Shown here piece after piece: positions 17,104 through 25,090 of a DNA stretch of 64,000 nucleotides (position 1 is the stretch's first letter; each line of letters opens with the position of its first letter). The stretch comes from Botrimarina colliarenosi (GTDB lineage: Bacteria > Planctomycetota > Planctomycetia > Pirellulales > Lacipirellulaceae). The stretch spans positions 327,806-391,805 of the forward strand of contig NZ_SJPR01000001.1 of NCBI RefSeq assembly GCF_007859955.1. Direction: 5' to 3'. Below the pieces are notes generated by a model. The model had not been told where the DNA came from and did no database searches. It worked only from the letters and a program-made list of their open reading frames with translations. The position numbers and the translations under genes were made by a program.

Positions 17104-17991
17104 GTGCGAATCGCCAGCCTAGCGCTTCGGATCTTGCTTTGTCCCGCCGCTTTCTTAGTGGCCGAGGCGTATGGCGCTAAGCCGATAACGATCGCCGAGG
17201 GGCCGGTTTCGCTCGGTGCGTCGGGCGTCGCAATCAATATCGAACACGGCGAACCGAACAAGGTGCTCGACGGCGTGGGCTGGATGATTGGCGTCCCCAG
17301 CAAGCTGATGCTGCTCGACTCCCGAGCGGACAACCACCAAATCTCGCCCGAGACCGTTGAAGAGGCGTGCGACTTTCTAGCGTCGCACGAGGTCGACGGC
17401 GTGATGGTCCGCGTCAACCAGTACGACCCCCTCGGTGAGTGGAAACGCCTGGCCCAGAACGACCGCGTCGGACTCGGCTGGAGAGCCACCGTCGGCGCCG
17501 TCTACACGCTCGGGTACTCGGTCCTCCCGGGCCGTCTCTTCGGCGGAGACTGGTACAACCCGTTCACCGACACCGTGAACATCTACTCCGACGTCCCCGC
17601 CCTGGCGATGGAGCAAGCGGCGCAAGCGCACGATGTCCATCAAAAGTCGCACCCCGGCTTCTACTCGGCGGTGCGTCTGCTCCCCTTTATCGGCATCGTT
17701 CACGAGGCTCGCGCCAAGCAGGCCGTCTTCAACTTCGTCGACAAGAACGGAACCACCGACGAGCAGGCCGAGGCGCGGCGGGTGTTAGCGCCTCAGATGG
17801 GACGCGAGTTGGGCGGTCAAGCGGCGATCTTTATCCCGCAGGTCGACGCGATCATGTCGGTCGGCGGAGCGGCGGTGGGCCATGTTGTCGGCCGCTACCA
17901 GGCGCATCAGATCGAGACCGACGCCTACGAAAGAGAACGCGAAGAAGTGCCCCCCGTTTACGGGCCGCAGCTCATTCAGCCTCGGGATTGA
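17104..17991 (+). CDS. Exported hypothetical protein
   Basis: A 295-residue protein with an N-terminal signal-like segment (RIASLALRILLCPAAFLVAE) and otherwise soluble sequence. The GTG start at 17104 has GAGAGG about 8 bases upstream. Recognisable features are a YNPFTDTVNIYSDVPALAME segment followed by an AQAHDVHQKSHPGFYSAVR stretch with several His, and FIGIVHEARAKQAVFNFVD. The spaced His/Glu could bind metal, but no HEXXH motif is present and I do not recognise the family. The 3' end overlaps the convergent next gene by 20 bases. Confidence 0.65.
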   Translation: MRIASLALRILLCPAAFLVAEAYGAKPITIAEGPVSLGASGVAINIEHGEPNKVLDGVGWMIGVPSKLMLLDSRADNHQISPETVEEACDFLASHEVDGVMVRVNQYDPLGEWKRLAQNDRVGLGWRATVGAVYTLGYSVLPGRLFGGDWYNPFTDTVNIYSDVPALAMEQAAQAHDVHQKSHPGFYSAVRLLPFIGIVHEARAKQAVFNFVDKNGTTDEQAEARRVLAPQMGRELGGQAAIFIPQVDAIMSVGGAAVGHVVGRYQAHQIETDAYEREREEVPPVYGPQLIQPRD

Positions 17992-18823
17992 CCCACTGCT
18001 GGAACCCGTCTTCGAGGAACCCCTCGCCGTGGATGAGTTCGCCGCCGATATGGCCTTCCCACGCGACGGCGAGCGCCAAGGCGATCAGGCCCAACCGCCA
18101 GAAGACGCCCATGCCCCTGCTCTGACGCGCCTGGCTGATCAGGGCGACCAGCGACAATCCAATCGACGCCACCGCTAGTGCGAAGCCGGTCCAGCGGTGC
18201 TTGACCAGTTGCTCGGACCAGTCGCCGAACCCATCTCCCCACGCCCACGGCTCTCCGTACTCGTAGGCGGCGTACCACCAGCCGCTAGCGACCGCGGCGA
18301 CCGCGGTCAGCGCCCCGCCGATCAGGCAGGCGAGTGGGATCTGCGTCCGCCACGAAGGGACGACGGCTCCGATCACAACAAAGAACGCGCCGAATGCCCA
18401 TAGAGCGATCGGCAGGTGGACGGCCGCGTGGTGCGTGAGCGCGAAAAAGGCCGGCGCGCGCTCGACAAGACCATTCCAGTCGGTCCCCGCCGCGGCAGGC
18501 GAGTCGGCGTCCATCGCATCCTCCTCATCGACGTCCCCTGCATCGAGAGGTTCGTCCTCCGCGGGGTCGGCGGTGTCAGCATTCGCCTCCGGCTCCACGG
18601 GGGGGACGTCGTCGCTCGCTACGGGTTCATCCGGCGGCGTCGGCTCGTCGGCCATCGGCTCTGGTGACTGAGCAACGGGGGCTTCCGCCGCGGGGGCTTC
18701 TGCCGTTGGTGTATCGACCGCCGGCTCGTCAAGAACCTGGGCGGCAGGGTCCTGCGCCAACGCCGCCGTCGCCAAGGCGAGAGCCGCCGCGAAACAGCAA
18801 GTCATCAAGCCGAAGCGTTGCAC
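17972..18823 (-). CDS. DUF2231-like membrane protein with acidic/proline-rich linker
   Basis: A 283-residue membrane protein. A signal peptide (CCFAAALALATAALAQ) is followed by a ~90-residue Pro/Glu/Ala/Asp-rich linker, then four membrane helices from ~115. Conserved-looking His lie at helix ends: LTHHAAVHLPIALWAFGAFF, a KHRWTGFALAVASIGLSLV helix, and a GHIGGELIHGEGF motif at the end. This fits DUF2231-type cytochrome-b-like proteins, where His would bind haem. That role is inferred. It overlaps the convergent upstream gene by 20 bases at the 3' ends. Confidence 0.7.
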   Translation of the reverse strand: MQRFGLMTCCFAAALALATAALAQDPAAQVLDEPAVDTPTAEAPAAEAPVAQSPEPMADEPTPPDEPVASDDVPPVEPEANADTADPAEDEPLDAGDVDEEDAMDADSPAAAGTDWNGLVERAPAFFALTHHAAVHLPIALWAFGAFFVVIGAVVPSWRTQIPLACLIGGALTAVAAVASGWWYAAYEYGEPWAWGDGFGDWSEQLVKHRWTGFALAVASIGLSLVALISQARQSRGMGVFWRLGLIALALAVAWEGHIGGELIHGEGFLEDGFQQWVNPEAE

Positions 18824-18960
18824 AGTTCCGCCCTCTGCCAGGAAAGACTAGTTCGAGTGAGCGACCCCATCGTACCCACTGAGCCGCGCCCTTGGCAGAC
18901 CGAGGCCACCAGGCCGTTGAGTCCGCCCGTTCCGCCACGCACTTCGGTATCCTGAGAGCC

Positions 18961-19551
18961 GTGCCCGAAAGCGAACCCCCTACGCCGCTCGATCGCCACG
19001 AGGCGACCCGCCGGGTCGTCCTCGCCGGCCAGGCGGCCGCCGACGCCGCCGGTCTCGAATGCGTCTTGGAAAACTCCTTGAACAGTGAGTCCCGCTACCT
19101 CCATGTCTGCCGCGACGGCGTCTGGTACGGCCTCCGCGTATCGTGCCACGAGGCCGTCTACGACTGCTGCCAGGACTATGAGCAGGTGCGTCTGAGTGAA
19201 CGACCGGACGAGGCCGCCATCACCGAGGCGACTCAGCGGGCCGAACACGGGGTGCTTCGCGGCGGCGACGTCGTCGCCAACCCGGCCGATGTCGCGGTCG
19301 CTATCGACAAGATCGCCGCGGTGCTCTGCGATGGCCGGACCTATCGGGACGACGACGGCCTGCGCTGGCGTTGGCGGTCGGAAGCGGCGAGTTGGGAACT
19401 TGCCTGCCGCTACTGGGGCGACGAGACGCAGCTCTCGCCCCCCTCGCATCGGCCGGCGGCAACGGTGACTGCGCGGATCCGCTGCCAAGTCCGGCACGCA
19501 CAGAATGTTGCGGCCCGCTGGGCGTTCGAGGAGGGGCGGGCCGGAAGCTAG
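18961..19551 (+). CDS. Hypothetical protein
   Basis: A 196-residue soluble protein of unknown function. Helical and charged segments surround RYLHVCRDGVWYGLRVSCHE and AVYDCCQDYEQVRL, a small cluster of four Cys. GTG at 18961 (VPESEPPTPLDRHEATRR) is proposed; the frame is open from 18892 but the additional residues look unstructured. It precedes fliG by ~125 bases on the same strand, with no evident functional link. Confidence 0.55.
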   Translation: MPESEPPTPLDRHEATRRVVLAGQAAADAAGLECVLENSLNSESRYLHVCRDGVWYGLRVSCHEAVYDCCQDYEQVRLSERPDEAAITEATQRAEHGVLRGGDVVANPADVAVAIDKIAAVLCDGRTYRDDDGLRWRWRSEAASWELACRYWGDETQLSPPSHRPAATVTARIRCQVRHAQNVAARWAFEEGRAGS

Positions 19552-19676
19552 CGTCGCTACCGTTTGCCTAACCGGCAGATTCCTTGTCGAGCCGTGGCGC
19601 CCCATGACGATCAAGAAGGATGACGCGCCGAAGGCGCCGCCCGACTTGTCGAGGTCCGACCGTGCCCGCTCCCACC

Positions 19677-20666
19677 ATGTCTAGCCTGCATAAGGCCGCC
19701 GTACTGCTGCTGACCCTCCCCGAGGATCAGGCGAGCGACGTCATGCAGCGGCTCTCGCCGCGCGAGGTCGAGCAGGTCTCGATCGAGATCGCCCGGATGG
19801 AACGGGTCTCGTCGGAAGATCAAGAAGACGTCATCAAGGAGTTCGCCGACACGAATCCAGCCGCCGGTGGTGGCGCCGGCGGGCTCGAATTCGCCAAGAA
19901 GCTGGTAAAAAACGCGCTCGGCTCCGACTCGACGGGGACCATCGACAACATCCGCCAGTCGATCGAGGCCCTGCCGTTCGGCTTTTTGCGGAACGTCGAC
20001 AGCCAGAACATCGTCACGTACCTGACCGATGAGCACCCCCAGACGATCGCGTTGATCCTCGCCCACCTGCCGGCCGCCTTCAGCGCTGAGATCCTCGGAG
20101 GTCTCCCCCAAGAGCGGCAGATCGCCGTGGTGCGGCGGATGGCGACCATGTCGCAGACCAACCCCGAGATCATCCGCGAGGTCGAGTCGGGCCTCGAACG
20201 CCGCATGTCGAGCGTCATGAGCCAGAGCTTCCAGATCGCCGGCGGCGTCGACTCTGTCGCCGCCATGCTGAACGTCATCGACCGCACGACCGAGCGGGCG
20301 CTGCTCGAAGGCCTGGCGACCGACGAGCCCGACTTGGTCGAAGAGATCCGCCGGCTGATGTTCGTCTTCGACGATATCGGCAAGCTCAACCAGAAGGACA
20401 TCCAGTCGGTCCTCAAGTCGGTGGAGAGCTCGCAGTGGGCGCTCGCGCTGAAGGGCGCGAGCCCCGAGCTGAAGGACAAGATCCTCAGCAATATGTCGCA
20501 GCGCGCCGCCGACATGCTCCGCGAAGAGATGGAGTACTTGGGGGCGGTCAAGCTCTCGGCCGTCGAGGAGGTCCAGCAGAAGATCGTCGATGTCGTCCGC
20601 GGGCTCGAGGACTCCGGCGTCATTGAGGTCAACCAGTCGGGCGAAGAAGAGAAGCTCGTCCAGTAG
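19677..20666 (+). CDS. fliG: Flagellar motor switch protein FliG
   Basis: A 329-residue FliG, close to the usual ~335. FliG forms the rotor ring on the MS ring and contacts MotA to convert ion flow into torque. Seen are the N-terminal domain (KAAVLLLTLPEDQASDVMQR, REVEQVSIEIARME), the middle domain with the EHPQTIALILAHLP motif, and the C-terminal charged torque helix region (LMFVFDDIGKLNQKDIQSVL, KDKILSNMSQRAADMLREEM). ATG at 19677 gives the normal N-terminus. It stands alone, ~10 kb from the main flagellar block and on the opposite strand. Confidence 0.96.
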   Translation: MSSLHKAAVLLLTLPEDQASDVMQRLSPREVEQVSIEIARMERVSSEDQEDVIKEFADTNPAAGGGAGGLEFAKKLVKNALGSDSTGTIDNIRQSIEALPFGFLRNVDSQNIVTYLTDEHPQTIALILAHLPAAFSAEILGGLPQERQIAVVRRMATMSQTNPEIIREVESGLERRMSSVMSQSFQIAGGVDSVAAMLNVIDRTTERALLEGLATDEPDLVEEIRRLMFVFDDIGKLNQKDIQSVLKSVESSQWALALKGASPELKDKILSNMSQRAADMLREEMEYLGAVKLSAVEEVQQKIVDVVRGLEDSGVIEVNQSGEEEKLVQ

Positions 20667-20676
20667 CGGGCGTCGC

Positions 20677-20704
20677 GGCCTGAGGCTTGAGACTTGCGGA
20701 GGGG
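20677..20704. repeat. Short heptad-phased repeat between fliG and mutS
   Basis: Four adjacent 7-base units (GGCCTGA, GGCTTGA, GACTTGC, GGAGGGG) form one arm. The unit GGCTTGA also opens the repeat at 48537. Confidence 0.55.
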
Positions 20705-20756
20705 GAGGCGAAGCTTGTTGGCTTCGACCCTCCACCCCAGGATTCGCCGCCCGGCC

Positions 20757-23471
20757 ATGTCTCAGCTCTCCCCCATGATGCAGCAGTACCACGAGGCCAA
20801 AGAGGCCTCGGGGGACGCCCTGCTGCTGTTCCGCATGGGGGACTTCTACGAGCTGTTCTACGACGACGCCAAAGACGCGGGGCGGTTGCTCGGGATCACG
20901 GTCACCTCACGTGACAAGGACAAGGGCGCAAAGGCCGTGCCGATGGCCGGCTTCCCGCACCACCAGCTCGACGCTTACCTGGCGAAGATCTTGCGTTGCG
21001 GCCGCCGCGCCGCGGTCTGCGAGCAGATGGACGCCCCCAACGGAAAAGCCGCCGGCGAGCCGAAGGGCATCGTCCGCAGGGAAGTGACGCGGATCGTCTC
21101 GGCCGGCACCGTCACCGACGACGAACTGCTCGACCCGCAGGCGAGCAACTACCTCGTCGCGGTCGCTTACGACGGACAAGCCCCTAAAGGGGACGCCCGG
21201 CCCCTGGTGGGGCTGGCGTGGATCGATGTCTCGACTGGCGAGTTCACCGCCACCGGCATCGACGAGCGCCGCCTCGCCGACGAGCTATCGCGGCTCGACG
21301 CGGCGGAGTGCCTAGTCGCCGAGGGGAGCGACGCGCTGCTCCCGCCCGAGGCGTCCGATCGGTCGGCCGTCACCCGTCGGCCGGCGTGGTCCTTCGGCGT
21401 GCAGATGGCGATGGAGTCGCTCCGCAAGCACTTCGGGACGCAGTCGCTCGAAGGGTTCGGCTTCGATTCGACGATGCACCACGACGCGCTCGCCCTCTCC
21501 GCCGCGGGGGCGATCCTCGGCTACTTGCACGAGACACAGAAGTCGTCGCTCGCCCACGTCGATCGGCTGCGGCCTTTCCAGGCCGACTCCGCCTTGCAGA
21601 TCGACGCCGCCACGTGGCGGAGCCTCGAAGTGACGCACACGCTGCGTGACGGACGGCGCGACGGTGCGCTGCTGGGCGTCATCGATCGCACCGTGACGGG
21701 CGCCGGGGCGCGGCGCTTGGCCGACTGGCTCCGCCGGCCACTGACCAGCGTCGCTTCGATCTCACAGCGCCAAGGCGCCGTCGCCGAGTTGGTCGAGAAT
21801 CCGTCGCTGGCGACCACGGTGCGTGAAGAGCTGCGGGGCGTCTACGACCTGCAGCGGCTCGTCGCCCGGGCGACCACCGGCCGCGCCAGCCCGCGCGACC
21901 TCGCGAGTGTCGGCCGCACCCTCGGCGCCCTGCCGCGGATCAAGGCCAAGCTCGCCGGCCGGCAGAGCGAACGGCTTGCTCGGCTGGAAGAACGGATCGA
22001 CCTCTGCGCCGACTTACGTGAGCAGCTGACCGCGGCGCTCGTGGACGACTGCCCGCTGTCGCCGCGCGAGGGAGGCTTTCTCCGCGAGGGCTACTCGGCC
22101 GAGCTCGACGAGTACCGTCAACTGATGGCGGGCGGCAAGCAATGGATGGCCAGCTACCAAGCGAAGATCGCGGCCGAGTCGGACATCCCGTCGATCAAGG
22201 TCGGCTTTAACAAGGTCTTCGGCTACTACCTCGAAGTGACGCACGCCCACACGGGCAAAGTCCCCGCCGATTTTATCCGCAAACAAACGCTCAAGAACGC
22301 CGAGCGTTACATCACGCCCGAGCTGAAGGAGTACGAAGAGAAGGTCTTGTCGGCCGAGGACCGGGCGTTCGCCCTCGAGTACGACCTCTTTCTCCAACTC
22401 CGCGAAGCGACCGCCGAGGCGGGCAAGCGCTTGCTGGCGACGGCCGAGGCGCTTGCCGAGATCGACGTGCTGGCGAGCTTGGCGGAGCTCGCCCGTTCGC
22501 GCGGCTACTGCCGGCCGGAGGTGGTCGAAGAGCCGGTCCTCGACATCGAAGCGGGCCGCCACCCCGTGCTTGACCTGACCGAGCCGGAAGGGACGTTCGT
22601 GCCCAACGGCGTAAGCTGCTGCGCAGCAAAGTGGGAAGTCGGAAGTGGGAAGTCGGAAGGCGCCGCGTCGGACCTTAATCCTCCCACTTCCGACTTCCCA
22701 CTTCCCACTTCCGTCCTCCTGCTCACCGGCCCGAACATGGCCGGTAAAAGCACGTACATCCGTCAGACGGCGCTCATCACGCTCATGGCGCAGATCGGCA
22801 GCTTTGTCCCCGCCACGCGGGCGGTCGTCGGCGTCGCGGACCGGTTGTTCGCCCGTGTCGGGGCGAGCGACGATGTCTCGCGCGGGCAGAGCACGTTCAT
22901 GGTCGAGATGACCGAGACGGCGCGGATCCTCAACACCGCGACGCCCCGCTCGCTGGTGATCCTCGACGAGATCGGCCGCGGCACGAGCACCTACGACGGG
23001 TTGTCGCTCGCCTGGGCGATTGTCGAGCACCTGCACGACGTCGTTGGCTGCCGAACCTTGTTCGCGACGCACTACCACGAGTTGACGCAGCTTGAAGAGC
23101 GGCTGCCGGGCGTGGGAAACCTGAGCGTGGCGGTCCGCGAGCATGAGGGCCGCGTCGTCTTCCTCCACCAGATCGTCCCGGGCCCCGCCGACAAGAGCTA
23201 CGGCATCCACGTCGCCCAGCTAGCCGGCGTGCCGCGGAGCGTCAACGAACGGGCCGAGGCGATCCTCGCCGACCTCGAGCAAGCCCAGAGCGAACGGCAG
23301 CCGACGACCATCGCCGCGAAGGCGAGTGGCGGTCTTCAGATGACGCTCTTCGAAACGGCCGAGCACCCGCTGCTCGAAGAGATCCGGGCGCTCGATATCG
23401 ACCGTCTCGCGCCGATGGACGCTTTCGAACGCCTCCACGCTTGGCGACAGCGCTTGCTCGCCGAGAGGTAG
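20757..23471 (+). CDS. mutS: DNA mismatch repair protein MutS
   Basis: A 904-residue MutS, which binds mismatches and uses ATP to recruit MutL. The N-terminal mismatch-binding motif has the Phe-x-Glu pair in LLLFRMGDFYELFYDDAK. The lever and clamp regions (TLKNAERYITPELKEYEEKV) and the ATPase domain follow: Walker A LLTGPNMAGKSTYIRQ at ~656, LVILDEIGRGTSTYDGLSLA, and FATHYHELTQLE. ATG at 20757 (MSQLSPMMQQYHEAKE) gives the canonical start. Oddity: residues ~625-652, between FVPNGVS and the Walker A strand, are encoded by a palindromic heptad repeat that reads through in frame and adds about 20-25 residues. mutL is not in the window. Confidence 0.95.
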   Translation: MSQLSPMMQQYHEAKEASGDALLLFRMGDFYELFYDDAKDAGRLLGITVTSRDKDKGAKAVPMAGFPHHQLDAYLAKILRCGRRAAVCEQMDAPNGKAAGEPKGIVRREVTRIVSAGTVTDDELLDPQASNYLVAVAYDGQAPKGDARPLVGLAWIDVSTGEFTATGIDERRLADELSRLDAAECLVAEGSDALLPPEASDRSAVTRRPAWSFGVQMAMESLRKHFGTQSLEGFGFDSTMHHDALALSAAGAILGYLHETQKSSLAHVDRLRPFQADSALQIDAATWRSLEVTHTLRDGRRDGALLGVIDRTVTGAGARRLADWLRRPLTSVASISQRQGAVAELVENPSLATTVREELRGVYDLQRLVARATTGRASPRDLASVGRTLGALPRIKAKLAGRQSERLARLEERIDLCADLREQLTAALVDDCPLSPREGGFLREGYSAELDEYRQLMAGGKQWMASYQAKIAAESDIPSIKVGFNKVFGYYLEVTHAHTGKVPADFIRKQTLKNAERYITPELKEYEEKVLSAEDRAFALEYDLFLQLREATAEAGKRLLATAEALAEIDVLASLAELARSRGYCRPEVVEEPVLDIEAGRHPVLDLTEPEGTFVPNGVSCCAAKWEVGSGKSEGAASDLNPPTSDFPLPTSVLLLTGPNMAGKSTYIRQTALITLMAQIGSFVPATRAVVGVADRLFARVGASDDVSRGQSTFMVEMTETARILNTATPRSLVILDEIGRGTSTYDGLSLAWAIVEHLHDVVGCRTLFATHYHELTQLEERLPGVGNLSVAVREHEGRVVFLHQIVPGPADKSYGIHVAQLAGVPRSVNERAEAILADLEQAQSERQPTTIAAKASGGLQMTLFETAEHPLLEEIRALDIDRLAPMDAFERLHAWRQRLLAER
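22631..22710. repeat. In-frame palindromic heptad repeat inside mutS
   Basis: The left arm at 22631-22658 is four 7-base units alternating GTGGGAA and GTCGGAA. The right arm at 22683-22710 is four units of CCCACTT or CCGACTT. The arms are complementary over about 20 bases around a 24-base loop. The translated segment is Ser/Gly/Pro/Lys-rich and sits just before the Walker A strand. Confidence 0.92.
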
Positions 23472-23479
23472 CCGTGCTC

Positions 23480-23501
23480 GGAACGCCACGGAGGGCGTTC
23501 C
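23480..23501. terminator. Hairpin between convergent mutS and thioredoxin-fold gene
   Basis: GGAACGCC and GGCGTTCC (23480-23487, 23494-23501) pair around a 6-base loop immediately after mutS and touching the end of the opposing gene. It is a plausible bidirectional terminator, though without a clear U tract. Confidence 0.5.
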
Positions 23502-23951
23502 CTACTTAGCAACCAGTTCGTCGAGCGCTGCGTGCAGCTCGCGGTGGGTCGAGAGGGTGTACTCGATGTCGAACCACACGACCTTTCCGTCGGCGTCGAG
23601 CAAATAAACGCGGGGGCCGCGGCCTTCGCCGAGGGTGGCGTTCAGCTTGGCCCGGTCGACCGACAGCGACGCCACGCCGTTGCCAACCGGCGGGCCGGCG
23701 AGCGTCACCAGCTGGACCCCTTTGTCGGCGTACTTCGGTGCGAAGTCGTCCTTCAGGTCGCCGGTGAACATGGCGTTCATCCACTCGGTTCCGCCGGGGA
23801 CCGCAACAACGGTTGCTTTCGCGCCCTGCTTGTCGGCGAGGCCCTCGACCGCGGGGAACGCGTCCCCCACCGCCACACGGCACATCGCTTGGTGCTCGCT
23901 GGAAAGGATCACCGCGGGGATCGCGAAGAACAGCGCTAGGGCGGATAACAT
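23502..23951 (-). CDS. Secreted thioredoxin-fold (redoxin/TlpA-like) protein
   Basis: A 149-residue protein with a hydrophobic N-terminal export segment (MLSALALFFAIPAVILSSEH). It then shows a thioredoxin-like order: VGDAFPAVEGL, KATVVAVPGGTEWMNAMFTG at the position of the redox loop, and GPRVYLLDADGKVVWFDIEY near the end. The usual CxxC active site is absent (the loop reads PGGTEWM), so a classical thiol oxidoreductase function is unlikely; it may be a binding or degenerate family member. It is convergent with mutS. Confidence 0.65.
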   Translation of the reverse strand: MLSALALFFAIPAVILSSEHQAMCRVAVGDAFPAVEGLADKQGAKATVVAVPGGTEWMNAMFTGDLKDDFAPKYADKGVQLVTLAGPPVGNGVASLSVDRAKLNATLGEGRGPRVYLLDADGKVVWFDIEYTLSTHRELHAALDELVAK

Positions 23952-24078
23952 AGGAAGTCTCGGGTCGCTTTGAACGGGAATCCCCCATTGGACGCCCCGC
24001 GGCCGTAGCGGTCAACGCACCTTGCGACGCCGCTGGCGCCGCAACCAGTGCTCAATTTACCTATCTATCCGCTCCGCT

Positions 24079-24927
24079 ATGGCGCTGCCCGACTGGCGAC
24101 TCCCCCCCGGCGTGACGCGTGGCGCGTGGGACTACACGCAATCACGGGCTATCGCCGACGATTACGACGACTACCACGCCGAGAACACGCTGTTTGAGTT
24201 CGAGGAGAACATCCTGGCCGAAACTTTCGGCGAAGCTCCCCCGGCTCGCGCCGGGGGAGCGCACAGCGACGGCGTCATCGCCGACCTCGGCTGCGGCAGC
24301 GGCCGGGCCCTCGTCCCGCTGGTGCGCCGCGGCTGGCGTGGCCTGGCGGTCGATCTTTCCGACGCGATGCTGGATGTCGTCCGCGAGAAGGCGGCGATCG
24401 ATGGCTTGCCGATCGAGTGCGTGCTGGCGAATCTCGTCGAGCTGACGCCCGACCTTGTCGCCGACGAATCGGCCGACCACGCGATGTGCCTCTTCAGCAC
24501 GCTGGGGATGATCCGTGGCCGCGACAACCGCCTCGCCGCCCTCGGGCACATGCGGCGGATCCTCAAGCCGGGCGGCAAGCTTGTGTTGCACGTCCACAAC
24601 TTCTGGTTCAACCTCCGCGACCCGGGCGGCCCGTGGTGGGCGCTGCGGAGCCTGGCGCGGGGCGCGTTTGGCAAGAGTGACTACGAGACCGGCGACAAAA
24701 CGTACCCCTACCGCGGCGTCCCCAATTTCTTCTTGCACGTCTTCCGCGAGCGCGAGCTCCGCCGCGACCTCCGCGAAGCGAACCTGACGGTCCTCCGCTG
24801 GATCCCTCTCGATGTGGGTCGGCGTCACGCGCTGAGGCGTCCCTGGCTGGCGCCGTCGCTGCGGGCGAACGGCTGGATCATCGTCTGTGAACGCCCCAAG
24901 TCCCCCTCCCTTTCAGGGAGGGGTTAG
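24079..24927 (+). CDS. SAM-dependent class I methyltransferase
   Basis: A 282-residue methyltransferase. The S-adenosylmethionine motif I is VIADLGCGSGRALVPLVRRG with the acidic strand-2 end (GLAVDLSDAMLDVVREKA), followed by HAMCLFSTLGMIRGRDNRL and RRILKPGGKLVLHVHNFWF. The methyl acceptor is unknown. ATG at 24079 (MALPDWRLPPGVTRG) is chosen over one at 24022. Two oddities concern DNA repeats: a perfect 26-base hairpin at 24235-24260 is read in frame as EAPPARAGGA just before motif I, and the last residues (SPSLSGRG) plus the stop lie inside the left arm of the inverted repeat at 24902. Confidence 0.85.
   Translation: MALPDWRLPPGVTRGAWDYTQSRAIADDYDDYHAENTLFEFEENILAETFGEAPPARAGGAHSDGVIADLGCGSGRALVPLVRRGWRGLAVDLSDAMLDVVREKAAIDGLPIECVLANLVELTPDLVADESADHAMCLFSTLGMIRGRDNRLAALGHMRRILKPGGKLVLHVHNFWFNLRDPGGPWWALRSLARGAFGKSDYETGDKTYPYRGVPNFFLHVFRERELRRDLREANLTVLRWIPLDVGRRHALRRPWLAPSLRANGWIIVCERPKSPSLSGRG
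24235..24260. repeat. Perfect REP-like hairpin inside the methyltransferase gene
   Basis: GCTCCCCCGGC-TCGC-and its exact complement form an 11-bp stem with a 4-base loop. It resembles the intergenic hairpins at 4326, 7122 and 55632 (GGC-TYGC-GCC core) and is translated in frame. Confidence 0.85.
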
Positions 24928-25013
24928 GGGAGGGTGAAGGTGTTCAGGACAGGGGAGCTTTCCTGTGGTGACAATCCAGACCCTCCCCTAGTCCCTCCCT
25001 GAAAGGGAGGGGG
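24902..25013. repeat. 34-bp inverted repeat with internal hairpins
   Basis: Arms at 24902-24935 and 24980-25013 are near-perfect reverse complements, and each contains its own CCCTCCCTTTCAGGGAGGG hairpin. The left arm provides the 3' end and TAG stop of the methyltransferase gene. The element resembles a dispersed MITE-like or REP-like palindrome and probably ends transcription. Confidence 0.9.
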
Positions 25014-25046
25014 ATACCTTTGCCCCTTGGCGTCCTGTCGCCGACA

Positions 25047-25090
25047 ATCACTACTGCCTCCCGCAATCCGCCCTCTGCCTACGCTCCTCC
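25047..25090. repeat. Heptad-phased repeat upstream of panB
   Basis: Six consecutive 7-base units of similar form (ATCACTA, CTGCCTC, CCGCAAT, CCGCCCT, CTGCCTA, CGCTCCT) end two bases before the panB start codon, so the element occupies the leader where a ribosome-binding site would be. Confidence 0.6.

Noticed and set aside
19604..19684. 26-codon frame (MTIKKDDAPK start) overlapping the fliG start
   Set aside because: Too short, no clear ribosome-binding site, and it overlaps the well-supported fliG start.
22631..22710. CRISPR array as an explanation for the heptad repeats
   Set aside because: Units are 7 bases, without spacers of constant length, and no cas genes are present.
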